DNA of 64,000 bases, from assembly GCF_963676685.1 (NCBI RefSeq), contig NC_092349.1, positions 55,689,232-55,753,231 of the forward strand. The letters are read 5' to 3'. The notes beneath the pieces were generated by a model. That model was given only the letters and a program-made list of their open reading frames with translations. It searched no databases and was not told where the DNA came from. Positions 11,587-23,404 of the stretch are shown in pieces. Each line of letters opens with the position of its first letter. Positions within the stretch are counted from its first letter, which is position 1. Position numbers and translations under genes: made by a program. Source of the stretch: Mytilus edulis. Taxonomy: Eukaryota; Mollusca; Bivalvia; Mytilida; Mytilidae.

Positions 11587-11950
11587 AATATAACCAGGAA
11601 GATTTGGACAATTATGACTTAGATATAAATCAAGTTCAGACAATGTATTTTAAGTGCTATAGTGACAATTTATTAATCCGTTTATCAAACCTTTTACATT
11701 TCTTTGTGTCTAATTAATTCTATTGTTCAATATATGTTTGTCGTGATGGAAATCACTCTGACCATGACAAGTTAATCCATTGGACACTAATCCTTTTCTA
11801 TAGTAACTGTTTTTTATATATGCTTTTGTATGTTATTTTGTAGTCAGTTTAGGTCTTAGGTCTGGTACTGTCCGGACCTTGCTAATAAAGTTTAAAGTAT
11901 TGGTATTCCGTCTTTGAATTACTATAACACGGAAAACGCCCGGTTATATA
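11587..11950 (+). repeat. 3' LTR
   Basis: Second copy of the 364-bp repeat, same length as the first. A purine-rich stretch (AGGTGGAGTAGTGG) immediately upstream is a plausible polypurine tract. Differences from the 5' copy are single substitutions only. Confidence 0.85.
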
Positions 11951-11973
11951 AATACGAAAAACAGTGTAGAAAA

Positions 11974-12550
11974 GAAAGGAGTAGGTCCGGTAAGGGCCGA
12001 TTTTGGCCTCAAATTTCAGGTTCATCTGACGAAAGATTTTGGACACTTTTTAAACACTTAAGTGTCTATTTCACTTGATTTGATTAGTTTTTGTGAAAGT
12101 TTTTAACTAATTTAGTAATTAAAACCGCTCCAATTCAAGTTTAAATATGAAAAATCAAGCAAATATGCCAAAAAGACGTCACTTTTTGGTCTAAAATGAA
12201 GGTGGCCGCATCCGTGTTCATCCTCAACCTTTATATCTGTTATGTATTATCATCAAATACAACTTACATTTCAATATTATGAATGAACACGAATGCGGCC
12301 ACTTTCATTTCAGACGGAAACCGTCTAAAATTTAACTAAAATGCTGAAATTGTGAAGATTTCAGTAATTTAGCATGACTTAATGATGCTAGTACCCGATA
12401 TATGTACATTGTTTTGTCAAAAACAGCCTTTATTTATGTAACAGAAGCATTCTACTTTCCAATAAATAGCTAAAAGATAACAATTTCATAATTTTGTAAA
12501 ACTGCTATATTTTGGGGCCAAAAAGGGGTCTTACTGAACCTACTCCTTTC
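11974..12550. mobile_element. MITE-like element with GAAAGGAGTAGGT inverted ends and an inner inverted repeat
   Basis: The left end GAAAGGAGTAGGTCCGGTAA is mirrored at the right end (TTACTGAACCTACTCCTTTC). Inside, a second inverted pair (GTGGCCGCATCCGTGTTCAT near 12202 and ATGAACACGAATGCGGCCAC near 12282) can form a nested hairpin. No coding capacity. It starts about 24 bp after the 3' LTR. Confidence 0.8.
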
Positions 12551-12710
12551 ATGAAGAGAGACTTTCTTTTTTTCAATTGTGTATTAATTTATATCGTTTG
12601 ACATAGTACAGTCATTAAAGGATCACGTAAAGCAGTACGTTCAAATTAAGTATAATTCAAGCAGAATTAACGTATAGATACAGTGCATAAACAGATATAA
12701 AGCTTAAGTA

Positions 12711-13037
12711 TAAGGATGTACTTCGGTGAAATTTTAAAAATAAAGAAATTGCTATAAGTTGAAAGCCTATCAGTTAAGGAACAACATAAGCTAAACATAT
12801 TGATAGATTATGGAGCTCCTTTTTGAGATATTTGAGTTCTAAAAAACGGCAGGGAAAGGCAGACTCGGACTTTAACCTTACATGTATAGGTTTTGTTTGT
12901 GTCTTAAATCGAAAGAAAAGAAATCAAGAATCTGCTCAAATTTTAGAAAATGACTTTTTATGAGCTATCGAAATTTTGAGGAAAACCAAGAGAAACCAAG
13001 GAGTTCGAACATCTGACCTCACCTTAGTACATCCTTA
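12711..13037. mobile_element. MITE with AGGATGTACT inverted ends and TA target site
   Basis: The left end is TA-AGGATGTACT and the right end is AGTACATCCT-TA. The ~325-bp length, short TIRs and TA duplication fit a Tc1/mariner-type non-autonomous element. No open frame of note. Confidence 0.75.
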
Positions 13038-14452
13038 ACCCTTTCCCTTTCACACCGGTACAGCTTACCGGTGAAGCCAATTTCAAGATTTGTTGGGGGC
13101 ATTTAGACTTGTTCCATCAGCATTTGCTGACGTACATATGTGGTTAAGGGCTCAAATTTATCCTCAGATAACCAGCAATGCGATTTAATGTGCATCAAAC
13201 CTCTTTCATTATTAGTTAATAAACAAGTCGCCCCTTACTGATGTGTATATTTTCTGTAAAAACCATTTATTTTTCTTCGAATTTTGAGGAATATTCTCAA
13301 AAAGAAGTGCAAAGAAAACTGCTCTTTTCAGAGGATTTATGACTTTTTTCAGTAACTGTGCAGTGAGTTTTTGAAGAAAGGTATTAAAGTAATAGTTCTG
13401 ACTTGTACACTAGTTGCAAATGCAATTTTTAGTGTAGCAGCGCAATCACAAACTTGAAATGCGCTAAAAATCCGAAGTCATTTCTTAAAGATATTATGAG
13501 AAAAGAGACAAAAACCACTAAAATATTCTGATTTTTTTTGGCAAAGTTGAAATAGATGTAACAAAACATGGTTGCGGTATGATAAAGTTGAAAACACTTT
13601 TGTTTGAATAAAGGAACATGTTTATTTCAATGAAAAAAATGACATTTTAAAGAGTGGATTCCTTCTAGATTTGCGTAAAAATCATGCATTTGGCAACAAA
13701 AAATTATCATCTGAACACATAATTCCAAAAAGAAAACAACTTGGTGAGAATCTTTATATTATCGTTTTTTTTTATTTCTTCCGTAGTAGTAGACATAAGT
13801 ACTTAAATAACCTACGAATTTTTTTTAAAAGAATGTGTGTGCCAAATTGCCCCCCCCCCTTTTTTTACCCCCTTTGCTCCATCGGGCTCGGTCAAGGGTG
13901 TCCCAGATCAAGCTAGCATCGGTAATTCAATGCATTTTCCCTTGTAAAAACAAAAGTTAAGGTTGCTGATTGATTCAAAACAAATTAGACAAATAACTAG
14001 GGTCCAAGTTTCAGATCGGACAAAAAGGGCGTCTAAAATCAGTTATTTTGAATGTTACGGACATCTATATTTCAAGGCCTATAGCACGTTATGCGTCTAT
14101 TTATACCACTAGGATAACTTATATGGCTTCAACAGACTCGGGGCATTGTGTTTCCACCAAAACCTGACCATATTAGCCGACCAATATGTCTCTGCACGAC
14201 TTTTTGCCCAAGGTTTTCGTATTTTTTCTCTTTTTCTCCAACAGTCACGTGACTTTTGGAAATATACCACATGACCAAAATATGACGAATTATCTTCAAA
14301 CTTAATTTTTTGAAATATTTTACCATTTATCTTTCACTTAAGCCCAACATGGCATGTGTAAGACCATTGATGCAAATGCAGTATTCGTTTAAACTTCGAT
14401 AGTGTCTTTTCGATAAGTAAAGGTCAAAAATGCATGAAAGGGAAAGGGTTAA
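13035..14452. mobile_element. piggyBac-like non-autonomous element (TTAA target site, CCCTTT... ends)
   Basis: TTAA at 13035-13038 is followed by CCCTTTCCCTTTCA. The exact inverse, TGAAAGGGAAAGGG, is followed by TTAA at 14449-14452. A TTAA target and a CCCTTT start are the signature of piggyBac-type elements. The 1.4-kb interior has no transposase that I can read. Its left TTAA overlaps the right TA of the neighbouring MITE by three bases. Confidence 0.8.
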
Positions 14453-14832
14453 TATTATATCCCATGTTCATTGCTATGATATATATTCATGGTTAAAACA
14501 TAAAAGTTTGATCAGTATAAAGCTGATTACTATACTTCCGTTTATGAATACATTTAACTTTTTACCCCTTTGTATAAGTGAGATATAATGATATTAAGTA
14601 CAATCGCTAGACTTTTATATATCTAGTGTATGCCAGGGCTTTAAACTTGTTCACATTCACAGGTTAGTCTGTACTCAGAGTAGTTTTTGGGGTGGAAATA
14701 CAGTCATTTTTGTCCATTTGATATGATGAATCTTAAACCTTTGTCCAGTGTCATATATGACAGCATCAATGATACTAGTCGATTAATTTGTGTACTAAAA
14801 CACGATTTGATTTTCGTAAGCACGTTATAGTG

Positions 14833-15055
14833 TTGTCGACATAATGGAATTTAATGCGACTGTCATACAGATGAGTGAGAAGATCAGCTAGCTATAATTA
14901 GTTATCAAAGGTATCAGGATTATAATTTAGTACGCCAGACGCGCGTTTCGTCTCCATAAGACTCATTAGGCTCATATCAAAATAGTTATAAAGCCAAACA
15001 AGCACTATGTTAAAGAGCATTGAGGATCCAAAATTCCTAAAAGTTGTGTTAAGAC
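14833..15055 (+). repeat. Repeat family A copy, preceded by a family D-tail fragment
   Basis: 14898-15055 matches family A (ATCAAAGGTATCAGGATTATA, CGCCAGACGCGCGTTTCGTC, GTTAAAGAGCATTGAGGATC) but lacks part of the CATCAGTGACG block. The preceding ~60 bp (GTTGTCGACATAATGGAATT, TCAGCTAGCTATAA) resembles 39225-39300. Confidence 0.75.
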
Positions 15056-15782
15056 TTAGTCTTATTAATAATGTAAAGGGAGCCAAATTAAGTTCCAAAG
15101 AGACAGCACTTCAAAGATATTTCTTAAGGCAGTATAATGTTTTGAATGTAGCAAGATTTAAAAAATCCCATTTGCAAATGAGACGAAATTATTTATTATT
15201 GTACAGTTGATGAACTTTGCCCTTGATTAGAACAGCACATTCTGGAGTTGGTCATTGGGGCACCCAGAAGAATTTATAAGGAGTAAAAAAAAACAATTTG
15301 TCAGAGAAATCGTCAGGCTTTTCATTCAGCTGTGTGAACAGTGTATTTTGAAAAAAAAGTCGCTCATATTAGCCGTTCGTCTTATCACTTCTACAAACTT
15401 TCATTCTCGTTCATGTTGCAAAGGTCATGTTCACTGCTGCTGTCGGAGTAGTTGTAAGACTGGCAAATGTACTTTTGTTTGCAATATATAAAACATGCAA
15501 CTTTTTGTTATGATTTGTGTTTGAAAATAAATGGTAGAAGGGTTTCATTTTAACTACTTTGTTTCTTAGCACCAATAGTCCGTATTCAAGTGGCAACAAG
15601 CTGTTAATTTATATTTGCCCAAGATGTCATATTAGCTTATGATATTACTTTGCACTCATCGTTTGTCTGTAACCTTCTTACATTTCAAAATCAATACTAA
15701 TAAACACTTGAAAAAAGGAAGAGCAAACAAACGCAATATAGATTTCCAAAATACATACTGAAAATTCATTATTATTCGTTAA
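15056..15782. other. No gene seen
   Basis: Short frames occur on both strands (for example 15255-15491), but none resembles a known family and their base composition matches the surrounding AT-rich DNA. Confidence 0.5.
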
Positions 15783-15970
15783 ATAACAATTTTCGTGGAT
15801 TTCGCTGTTACAGGTGAACTCACGATATTTAATATTCAACGAATAACAAAGTTTCTAAAGACTTGTATGCAGACTCATTCTGACTATGGCTAAACCACGA
15901 AATTAATTATCTACGAATATAAGCGGTTTCCTTATTCGACGAAAATTGGCACACGGGTCATTACCAAAAA
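15783..15970. repeat. Dispersed repeat (CGTGGATTTCG ... CACGAAATTAATT type)
   Basis: Contains TTTTCGTGGATTTCGCTG, ACAGGTGAACTCACG and ACCACGAAATTAATTATC. It resembles the foldback at 62271-62483 (ATGGATTTTGTGGGTACAGG) in order of motifs. Non-coding. Confidence 0.6.
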
Positions 15971-16379
15971 ACATGCAAATTTCGATGAGGGAACATTTGG
16001 AAAAACGATGTTATTTTTTAAAACATTTAAAGGTGTCCCTCTATTATATAGTATGATAGCAACTATATTCAGAAATATGCAATGGGAAAAATGAAGAATT
16101 CCTTCAATTTTAACAAATTTAGTTCATCCTTTGATATAATCGTGTCAATGGTGTTACCAATTTAAAGCATGCATTTAGGTACTGAATATTATTGTTAAAT
16201 ATCAAACAACTGTTCAAATTTGTTGTTTATTTATTGTTTTTTTTTTATATTAAAAAATACTCTTAAACGGAATATAGGTAAAATATTGAAGACTGAATGA
16301 TCTATGCCTATCATCCGTATACAACCTGAAAACACTTTGAATTCATATGTTAATAAAAAAGAAAGAAACATTGAATTTT

Positions 16380-17190
16380 TATATAGTAACACCACTGACC
16401 CTTTAGTAACTCCAATGACACAAAAGTATCACCATTGACAACAAATTTCAAATTTTACTTGTATCAAATACTGAACACACAACAAAGAACACAGAGCAAA
16501 AGAAAAAGAAAAAAAAATTCTTAGGCTAAAAAATCTCAAATTATATAACATAACATCAATACTTGAAGTAAAAATGTCAGTAGTGTTACTAAATAGTGTC
16601 ATTGGAGTTACCAGCATACACACGTTTTTAAAAACCTTGTATATGTAATACATGATATTGTTAAAACATTGTTAAATACGTATTGTTTTTCATAAATAAT
16701 ATGATGTTTAGCTTGTTAAACATGAAAGAAACACAAAAAATGCTGATTGTCACAATATATTCAGTGGTGTTACTCAACTGGTCAGTGGTGTTATTTTATT
16801 AAAGTGGTCTCACCATCGACAGTAACACCATTGATTTACAGTTGTATTTTTAGATTTAGTTACAAAATAAGTGTCCCATTCCCCTATTTTATATGTTGTT
16901 CCTGGTGCATGTTTCTGCAATCAATATTTTTTCATAAATCAAAGTTCAGGAAATATTTCGGAAAATGATTGTTATAAAGGGTACACCATGGACACCACTT
17001 CCAATTACGATTTAGCTTTTACTTAATTTTTAGCTTTTTTTACTAAATTTTCAACATAAATGTTTGTTTTCATTTGCATAACATGCTTACAGGTAACATT
17101 GCTAAGGGAGAAACTATTGTAAATGCTGAAATCTTGAGAAAGATAACTCTTACCCTACCAAATTGTCTTTTGGTTACACCATTGACTTAA
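16380..17190. repeat. Region of dispersed GTAACACCATTGAC motifs in both orientations
   Basis: Motif copies on + at about 16386, 16406, 16426, 16807, 16822, 16980 and 17172, and inverted (GTCAATGGTGTTAC-like) at about 16576, 16598, 16761 and 16781. Copies vary at one to three positions. Spacing is irregular, sometimes about 20 bp and sometimes over 100 bp. There are no coding frames. The motif resembles the TGTAACATTGACA motif of the 46831-51535 element. Confidence 0.75.
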
Positions 17191-17433
17191 AAAATGAGAC
17201 TTTTCCTTTTGGTGATTTTTTTTATTATAAAACCAACATACACCTCCCAAATCATTAAAACATGTTTGTATATATCAAATGCAATAAATAGTGATAAATG
17301 CTGATATTAAATGATATGAATAATAGTCCTTTTTCAGGTCTGAAAGGATTTAAGGTAAAAAACATAACAGTTGATTCTATATCCAAGGGTTAAAGAAAAC
17401 ATTAAGGATGTTTTTATAACATTTCATACTGTA

Positions 17434-17910
17434 AAAGAGGGACGAAAGATATCAGAGGGACAGTCAAATTCATAAATCGAAAATAAACTGACAACGCCAT
17501 GGCTAAGAGTTAAAAAAGACAAACAGACAAACAATAGTACACATGACACAACATAATAAAACTAAAGAATAAGCAACACGAACCCCACTAAGACCTAAGG
17601 GTGATCTCAGGTGCTCCGAAAGGGTAAGCAGATCCTGCTCCACATGTGTCACCCGTCGTGTTGCTTATGTGACAAATCCAGCAAAACAAATCCAGCAAAT
17701 AGTCTTATTCGGTAGGTCACATTCATGAAAGGGAAGGGGTTGTAGTTACGACGTAAAGAACATATCCGATATCATTTGTGAAACGGTTATTCCATAACGG
17801 ACAACCAACTTGTGATGACGTCCGTAAAATTTACGAAGGGATGATTTCAACTTCCCCATTTTGGAACTCTTGGTTTAATAGCTTCCTTGTGAGCAGCAAC
17901 CCTCTATCTA
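17434..17910 (+). repeat. Repeat family D
   Basis: Begins AGAGGGACGAAAGATATCAG and contains GACAACGCCATGGCTAA, GTCACCCGTCGTGTTGCTTA and TGATGACGTCCGTAAAAT. Same order in the copy at 38757-39250; the first third recurs at 42873-43027. Non-coding. Confidence 0.8.
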
Positions 17911-18172
17911 ATATATGCAAGAGTTTTTCTTTATATAATTTCATGTCTGTGACTTAAAATGGCAAAATAACATACTTTTGCATGTATTTTTTGTAATGAC
18001 CCATACATGAAAATAAATGAATCCACAGTACCACTGAATGACATCTTAAGTAATTACCAAACAAATAAATAAGAGAAATTAGTACAAGAAAAAAAACACC
18101 CCGATAAATGCAAAAGAAAACAATAACCCAAGACTAAGAAACCCAAAGAAAGGAGGTTTTGAATAAAATATT

Positions 18173-18343
18173 TTATACAGATGAAAAACAAATATTACTC
18201 AAAGATAGCGAGTTGTACAAGTTTTTATCTCTTTCTCCACAAAAATTGTACAAGGAATGGCATCCTATAAGTAATTTTTTGTACACAGTTTTTGTACCAG
18301 TAATAGTATGTACAAAATGATAAAATGTACACGACATATACAC
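18173..18343 (-). mobile_element. Single terminal arm of a TGTACA-type element, facing left
   Basis: Read on the minus strand it starts GTGTATATGTCGTGTACATT and contains several TTTGTACA blocks, matching the outer part of the arms at 6482 and 9904. It could pair with the 9904 arm. Confidence 0.55.
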
Positions 18344-18345
18344 CA

Positions 18346-20639
18346 GTTGTAGCTGTTCAAAAAAGAGCGTCGATTTTTCCTGTAATTTTGTACTTACTAC
18401 TTCCTTGAGAATTAAAAAAATACAAATGGTATTAACAGCTTTCATGTTCTACAATGTTCTACGCTTACCACCATCTTTTTGGGATCTGGGGAGAGGTGAT
18501 GATCCCGCCAACTCCTACTGCTTCGATATCTAGAAAAATGCTATGATATTGATAACTTATATCGATAAAAGTTAAATGATATACATAAAAGCTAATTTTT
18601 TTATGAAAAATAAAGTTTTCTATTCTATTCTATATTCTTCATATGTAATCTTTTTTTTTTTTATTATTATCATTTTTTGGCCTTTGAGTTAAATCTAAAC
18701 ACACGTATATATTTACTAATAGTTTTGATTATGACAGTTTTTTTAATGTCTGTGAAAAAAGGGGTTGCTTTTTTATAATTCAACATGTAAAATACATTGA
18801 GGATGGATGATTACCTTCATTAGACTGATAACTACTTTGCGTTCTACATATTGCGTTATCGTCAGTCTCCTCTGTCGAATCCAACGCCTGTCGTAAAATT
18901 TCGTTCATCTAATATCAGTTCATATTGACTGCATACAAGGAGCGTGATGTACTTTTTTTTATTATTAAAATGCACGATACGACCATCCTTGACCTCTAAG
19001 AAAATCTGTTTTTTAATGTTAGAACATTTAATCGGTATATTCGAAATGATTATTCTGACAATGTACATTCTTCCAATTTAGTAAGGTTAGTATCGGGTTT
19101 CGTCTGAAAAATATCTTTTTTTTTTTTTTTTTTTATTAATCATGGTTTGATAATGTCAATACAAATACTACATCTTCTCATTTTTTTAATGCACAATGTA
19201 AACAAATATATATATGGTTTAGGGTCGGGTGTAAGTTAGTAATAAACTTCGGTATAGGAAACCCCTCCAAGTGACACTACAATATAAGTGTATAACTATT
19301 ACTGAAATCACGGGTTCTTTATTACTACCAATCACCCTACCAATGTAGTTATAATAATTTAATAACATATATAAACGGCATGACAAAATAGCTGATGGAA
19401 TATGGACGCTGTTTTAGATTTGACAATTTAATTATTTCCTTGTCATTTGAAAAAGTGAAAGAACACAAAGTTATTACGATATATGTATATTTGTTAGTTC
19501 AGAAATTGTGGGGGAGAATGGATTATGTAAAATTGTAAGGGTCCACAAACTGTGACGACCAACGACTAGAGAAAACAAATGGATAAGATTTGTTTTTACT
19601 TTTTTAACAATTTATTTACATGTTTTTAAAATAGGAAAATAAACGCACGGATTCATCCGTTTATACTCGGTCTGCTAACCCAACGTTTTCTACATTCATT
19701 TGATATAAAGCAAGTGCACTGGTAAGTTTATGTACAGTAAATTTAAAAATTATAGCGTGCATTTATTTTTGCAATTTTGGAAGAACGGATAACAAATGCA
19801 ATATCAGGTAAATTTTCATACAGATATATACTCAGCCAATCGCATTTCTTGCAATGATAAAAACCTAAAAAACATTTCTGAATTCACAAAATCAGATTAT
19901 TTTTAGTTTCATTGATCAAGATTAATATAAAATAACTTATGACGAATTAGGTTTATATAGACAGAGATTCAGTAAAACAGATACGGACAAAACGAAGGAA
20001 CAGCCTTATTTTCGTATGAAGCTAAACAAGTAGTGTTATACCTTGGTACTCGCCCAATTTTTTGGGATCTTGTATCTTGAAAAACATGTATAAGAATATA
20101 ATAGTTTGGAAGGTGGCCGATTATATTTCTTATGATTAAAGATATAACCATCCCCAGTGATTTCTTCCTTGTCATTTGCTTCTAAATCAGTTGATCAAAG
20201 ATTTCTCATATTTTATCAATTCATATTATATGCATTGACATTTTAGCATACAACCCAAAATTAGTCTCAATAATTATGTGGTTTAACTGGGTTAAACATT
20301 AAAACTATCGTTTTTGCTAAGGTCAGAACATATTGGTGTCAATTAATCAATGAAAGGATCTTTGCAGTCTGAACTAACTTATCAATAAAACAGTTTGGAA
20401 GTTTTTGACGATTCATATACGTTTAAGCTTGTGTTAATCTCTATCCTAGGTCTCGTTTCGTTTGTTGACATACACGTGGATTTAAACGAGTTGCATTTGC
20501 AAAATACATAACGTACTCAAATGTTGACAACATGCACATCCATATCTCGAAAATTCAAATCAGAATGTACTTATTCTGCATTTATGTATAATATACAATA
20601 TATTACCTTAAATTGGACATAATTAGGACGCGAATTAGG
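18346..20639. other. No gene seen; AT-rich with poly-T tracts
   Basis: Contains poly-T runs near 18650 and 19120 and short AT repeats. Open frames such as 18862-19068 (-) and 19969-20175 (-) have no recognisable motif and no supporting splice context. Confidence 0.5.
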
Positions 20640-21325
20640 GTTATAGATATCGAATTAAGCATATGCTTTAATCATTTTAGCGTATGTTAAATTCTAATCT
20701 AGAATATGCTTAATTGACTTTAGCATACGCTTAAATCATTTCAAGGTATGCTTCATTCAATTTCACATATGCTAAATTTTATTAAGCTTGTATAGAAATG
20801 TTGTCGCGGAATCAAGGTCATAATTGATATAATCCGAAGAATGCAACCATTACTTTAAGAACAACCATATGCTTTCTTAAGGGGGGGGGGGGTGTAAGGA
20901 TTTTTTGCTGACTATTTTTTTCACAAAATATGTAATCGGCATTTTTCACGCGCTGTCTCGTGCCATTTGTCGAAGAGAGTAGTCTGCTTTTTTTATTTTC
21001 TCAGGTTTTGAATCCTGCCATTTTTTTTTGTTCAATGGTCCTTGCCACCTCTCATCATAATGAAATGGTAGCTCCTTAAGATGGTACCTAACACTACAGG
21101 GAGATAACTCTGTAAAATAAGGTCACCGTTTTAATCACGTTGTATTGTTAAGAAAATATAAAGCTTCTTAATGATCAAACTAAGTGTTTGACAAACTGCT
21201 ATATATCCAATGAAAATTTCCAAGAAAATGTGAGGTTCAAGTTTTTTGAAATTTTTATATTTTTGTCAAATATATTTTGACATTCACTGTTGATTTTTTA
21301 ACTTTCAGTAAACGTATCCAATCCT

Positions 21326-21815
21326 CTACAATTCTATTACACGTAGTCAGAAAATGAATCTAAGAACAATTCTATTAGTTACATTGTAGTGTTGTGTCGT
21401 TGTTCTCCTCTTATATTTATGCGTTTCCCTCAGTTTTAGTTTGTTACCCCGATTTTGTTTTTTGTCCATGGATTTATGAGTTTGAACAGCGGTATACTAC
21501 TGTTGCCTTTATCTATTACACGTAGTCAGAAAATGAATATAAGAACAATTCTATTACACGTAGTCAGACAATGAATATAAGAACAATTCTATTACACGTA
21601 GTCAGACAATGAATATAAGAACAATTCTATTACACGTAGTCAGACAATGAATATAAGAACAATTCTATTACACGCAGTCAGAAAATGAATATAAGAACAA
21701 TTCTATTACACGCAGTCAGACAATGAATATAAGAACAATTCTATTACACGTAGTCAGACAATGAGTATAAGAACAATTCTATTACACGTAGTCAGACAAG
21801 GAATATAAGAACGAT
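21326..21815 (+). repeat. 38-bp minisatellite, split by an inserted dispersed repeat
   Basis: The unit CTATTACACGTAGTCAGACA plus ATGAATATAAGAACAATT (38 bp) is repeated about eight times from 21512 to 21815. One further unit lies at 21334-21371, separated from the rest by a reverse-strand family E repeat. Units differ by single bases (CGTAG/CGCAG, AGAAAATG/AGACAATG). There are no spacers, so it is not a CRISPR-like array. Confidence 0.9.
21374..21511 (-). repeat. Repeat family E, inserted in the 38-bp array
   Basis: Reverse complement of part of 24200-24438: ACATTGTAGTGTTGTGTCG, TTATGCGTTTCCCTCAG and ACAGCGGTATACTACTG. It separates the first 38-bp unit from the rest of the array. Confidence 0.8.
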
Positions 21816-22040
21816 GGTATGTACAGGGTCCTCTGTAACCATATAAAATTCTAAATTTAGGTGCGATATGTTTAGTATCAAAAAGGACCGCATGCAGCAA
21901 TTGTCCATCCAAATAGTAAAGAAAGCCAACTTTTCATTGGAGAGCACAATTAATAAATCATAAACTAAATTATTGTTCAGTATCAGCTAAATTAATCTTA
22001 GCATAAGCTAAAATCATTTAAGCATAAGCAAAATTCATTT

Positions 22041-23059
22041 CCCACCAAACTTTCAATGGCTTATATCTTATATCTCGAAAACAAGCACACTGACCCTTCA
22101 TATTTTCAATTCCTTTATTTATTTACTATCAAATAATAACAATCTTTTCAAAAGATTTTTATTATAAAACAGAGTTGCGAACAATCTTAAACAAATTGTT
22201 ATATATAAGTATACAGATCTTTATAAAATAAACATAAAATACACAATTAGGAAATTCAATAGCTGAACGGTCTTGAAACATTAAGCATTATATTGTGTAT
22301 ACAAGTGGTGTGGGGGTACGAAGATCGTGAGATAGGATTTTAAAGGATGGACTAGTTTATGAGTTCTTTATATCAAATATAAATATTTTCTTAAACGTTT
22401 TAACTATTAATCCTTGTGTGAATTTTAACGTGACAGCTATTCAATTCTATTTTGATGTGGAGGGTTATTTGGGTACTGCATGTACTAGTTTGCTGATTAT
22501 ATAATATATATATTAGATTTGTACGATACGGGTTTATCAAAAACCTCACTAAAGACATGGTATATATGAATAAAAGGAGATGAAGGACAACAAACAAATG
22601 ATTAGTTTTAAATTACTAAACTGCACGAAACAAATTAGATAAAAAATATTAAAAAGAAAACACGTTACGGCAATTATATAATACTGGCTCTTCATCGCTG
22701 AAGTATAACAAGATGAGAATGCATTTAACAGATATTATAACATATTTAGAATTAACCCAAAGAGGTGATTATGGTAAATTTTAGTTGTGCTATTCCTTAA
22801 TTAAAATAATAAGGTTGAGTTATGATATGAACTATCGAAATATTCTAAATGACATTACATAAACCGGTTTAGAATTTTTATGGACTAATAGCGCTTATTT
22901 GGAGTTGCAGAAAAGGACAATTTTGTAAAAGTTTATAAAGCTTTAGATGTATCAAACAGGGGACATATTTTAATCAGACAGGGTTTAAAGGACATAATTA
23001 ACTGTAGCAAATATGATAAAATATACAACATTTTAATCCTGGTATCTGTGATGAGTTTA
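22041..23059. other. No gene seen
   Basis: AT-rich intergenic DNA upstream of the ODC-like gene. No promoter element or non-coding first exon can be assigned with confidence. Confidence 0.5.
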
Positions 23060-23335
23060 TTAATACATTGTATTCCGGAAGGCATCCCTCTGGCCTTTAT
23101 TAGTCTTGTGTGATTTCAATTTTAGTTTCTTGTTATAATTTGGAGTTTAGTATGACGTCTATTTTCACTGAACTAGTATAGATATTTGTTTAGGGGCCAG
23201 ATGAAGGACGCCTCCGGGTGCGGGAGTTTCTCGCTGCATTGAAGACCTATTGGTGACCTTCTGCTGTTGTCTGCTCTATGGTCGGGTTGTTGTCTCTTTG
23301 ACACATTCCCAATTTTCCTTCTCAATTTTATCCCT
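23060..23335 (-). repeat. Repeat family C, reverse copy just upstream of the ODC-like start
   Basis: Reverse complement of family C: ACTGAACTAGTATAG, TAGGGGCCAGATGAAGGACG, GGTCGGGTTGTTGTCTCTTT and TCCCAATTTTCCTTCTCAA. It ends about 70 bp before the ATG at 23405, so any proximal promoter or 5' UTR here must be partly repeat-derived or lie in an upstream exon. Confidence 0.8.
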
Positions 23336-23404
23336 ATATAACATGTGAGATTATTGCAATTCAACATTATTACTTCATGTACTTTAAGGGATATTAAAGG
23401 AAGT

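Larger units (their letters stand above)
10208..11950 (+). mobile_element. Compact LTR-type retroelement (1.74 kb) with Gag-like frame only
   Basis: Two direct repeats of 364 bp (10208-10571 and 11587-11950) flank about 1 kb that holds one zinc-knuckle/coiled-coil frame. By eye the repeats differ at only about six positions with no indel, so the insertion is young. Each repeat starts with TATAACCAGG and ends with CCGGTTATA, short inverted termini as in LTRs but not the usual TG...CA. If the ends are placed at 10210 and 11948, a TAAA tetranucleotide flanks both sides. No protease, reverse transcriptase, RNase H or integrase is present, so it must depend on another element. Each LTR carries AATAAAG as a likely poly(A) signal. 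Confidence 0.85.
20640..22040. repeat. Sequence bracketed by AAGCATATGCTTAA-type motifs
   Basis: At 20652-20790 several variants of AAGCATATGCT / AGCATACGCTTAAATCA occur in alternating orientation. Similar TTAGCATAAGCTAAA and TTAAGCATAAGC motifs reappear at 21995-22035. They may be subterminal motifs of a ~1.4-kb element that now contains the 38-bp array, but the exact ends are not clear. Confidence 0.4.

Noticed and set aside
18862..19068. 68-codon minus-strand frame with mixed hydrophilic composition
   Set aside because: No recognisable motif, no repeat copy and no convincing splice sites; chance openness is plausible.
21512..21815. CRISPR-like appearance of the 38-bp array
   Set aside because: Units are contiguous with no unique spacers, and the genome is clearly animal.
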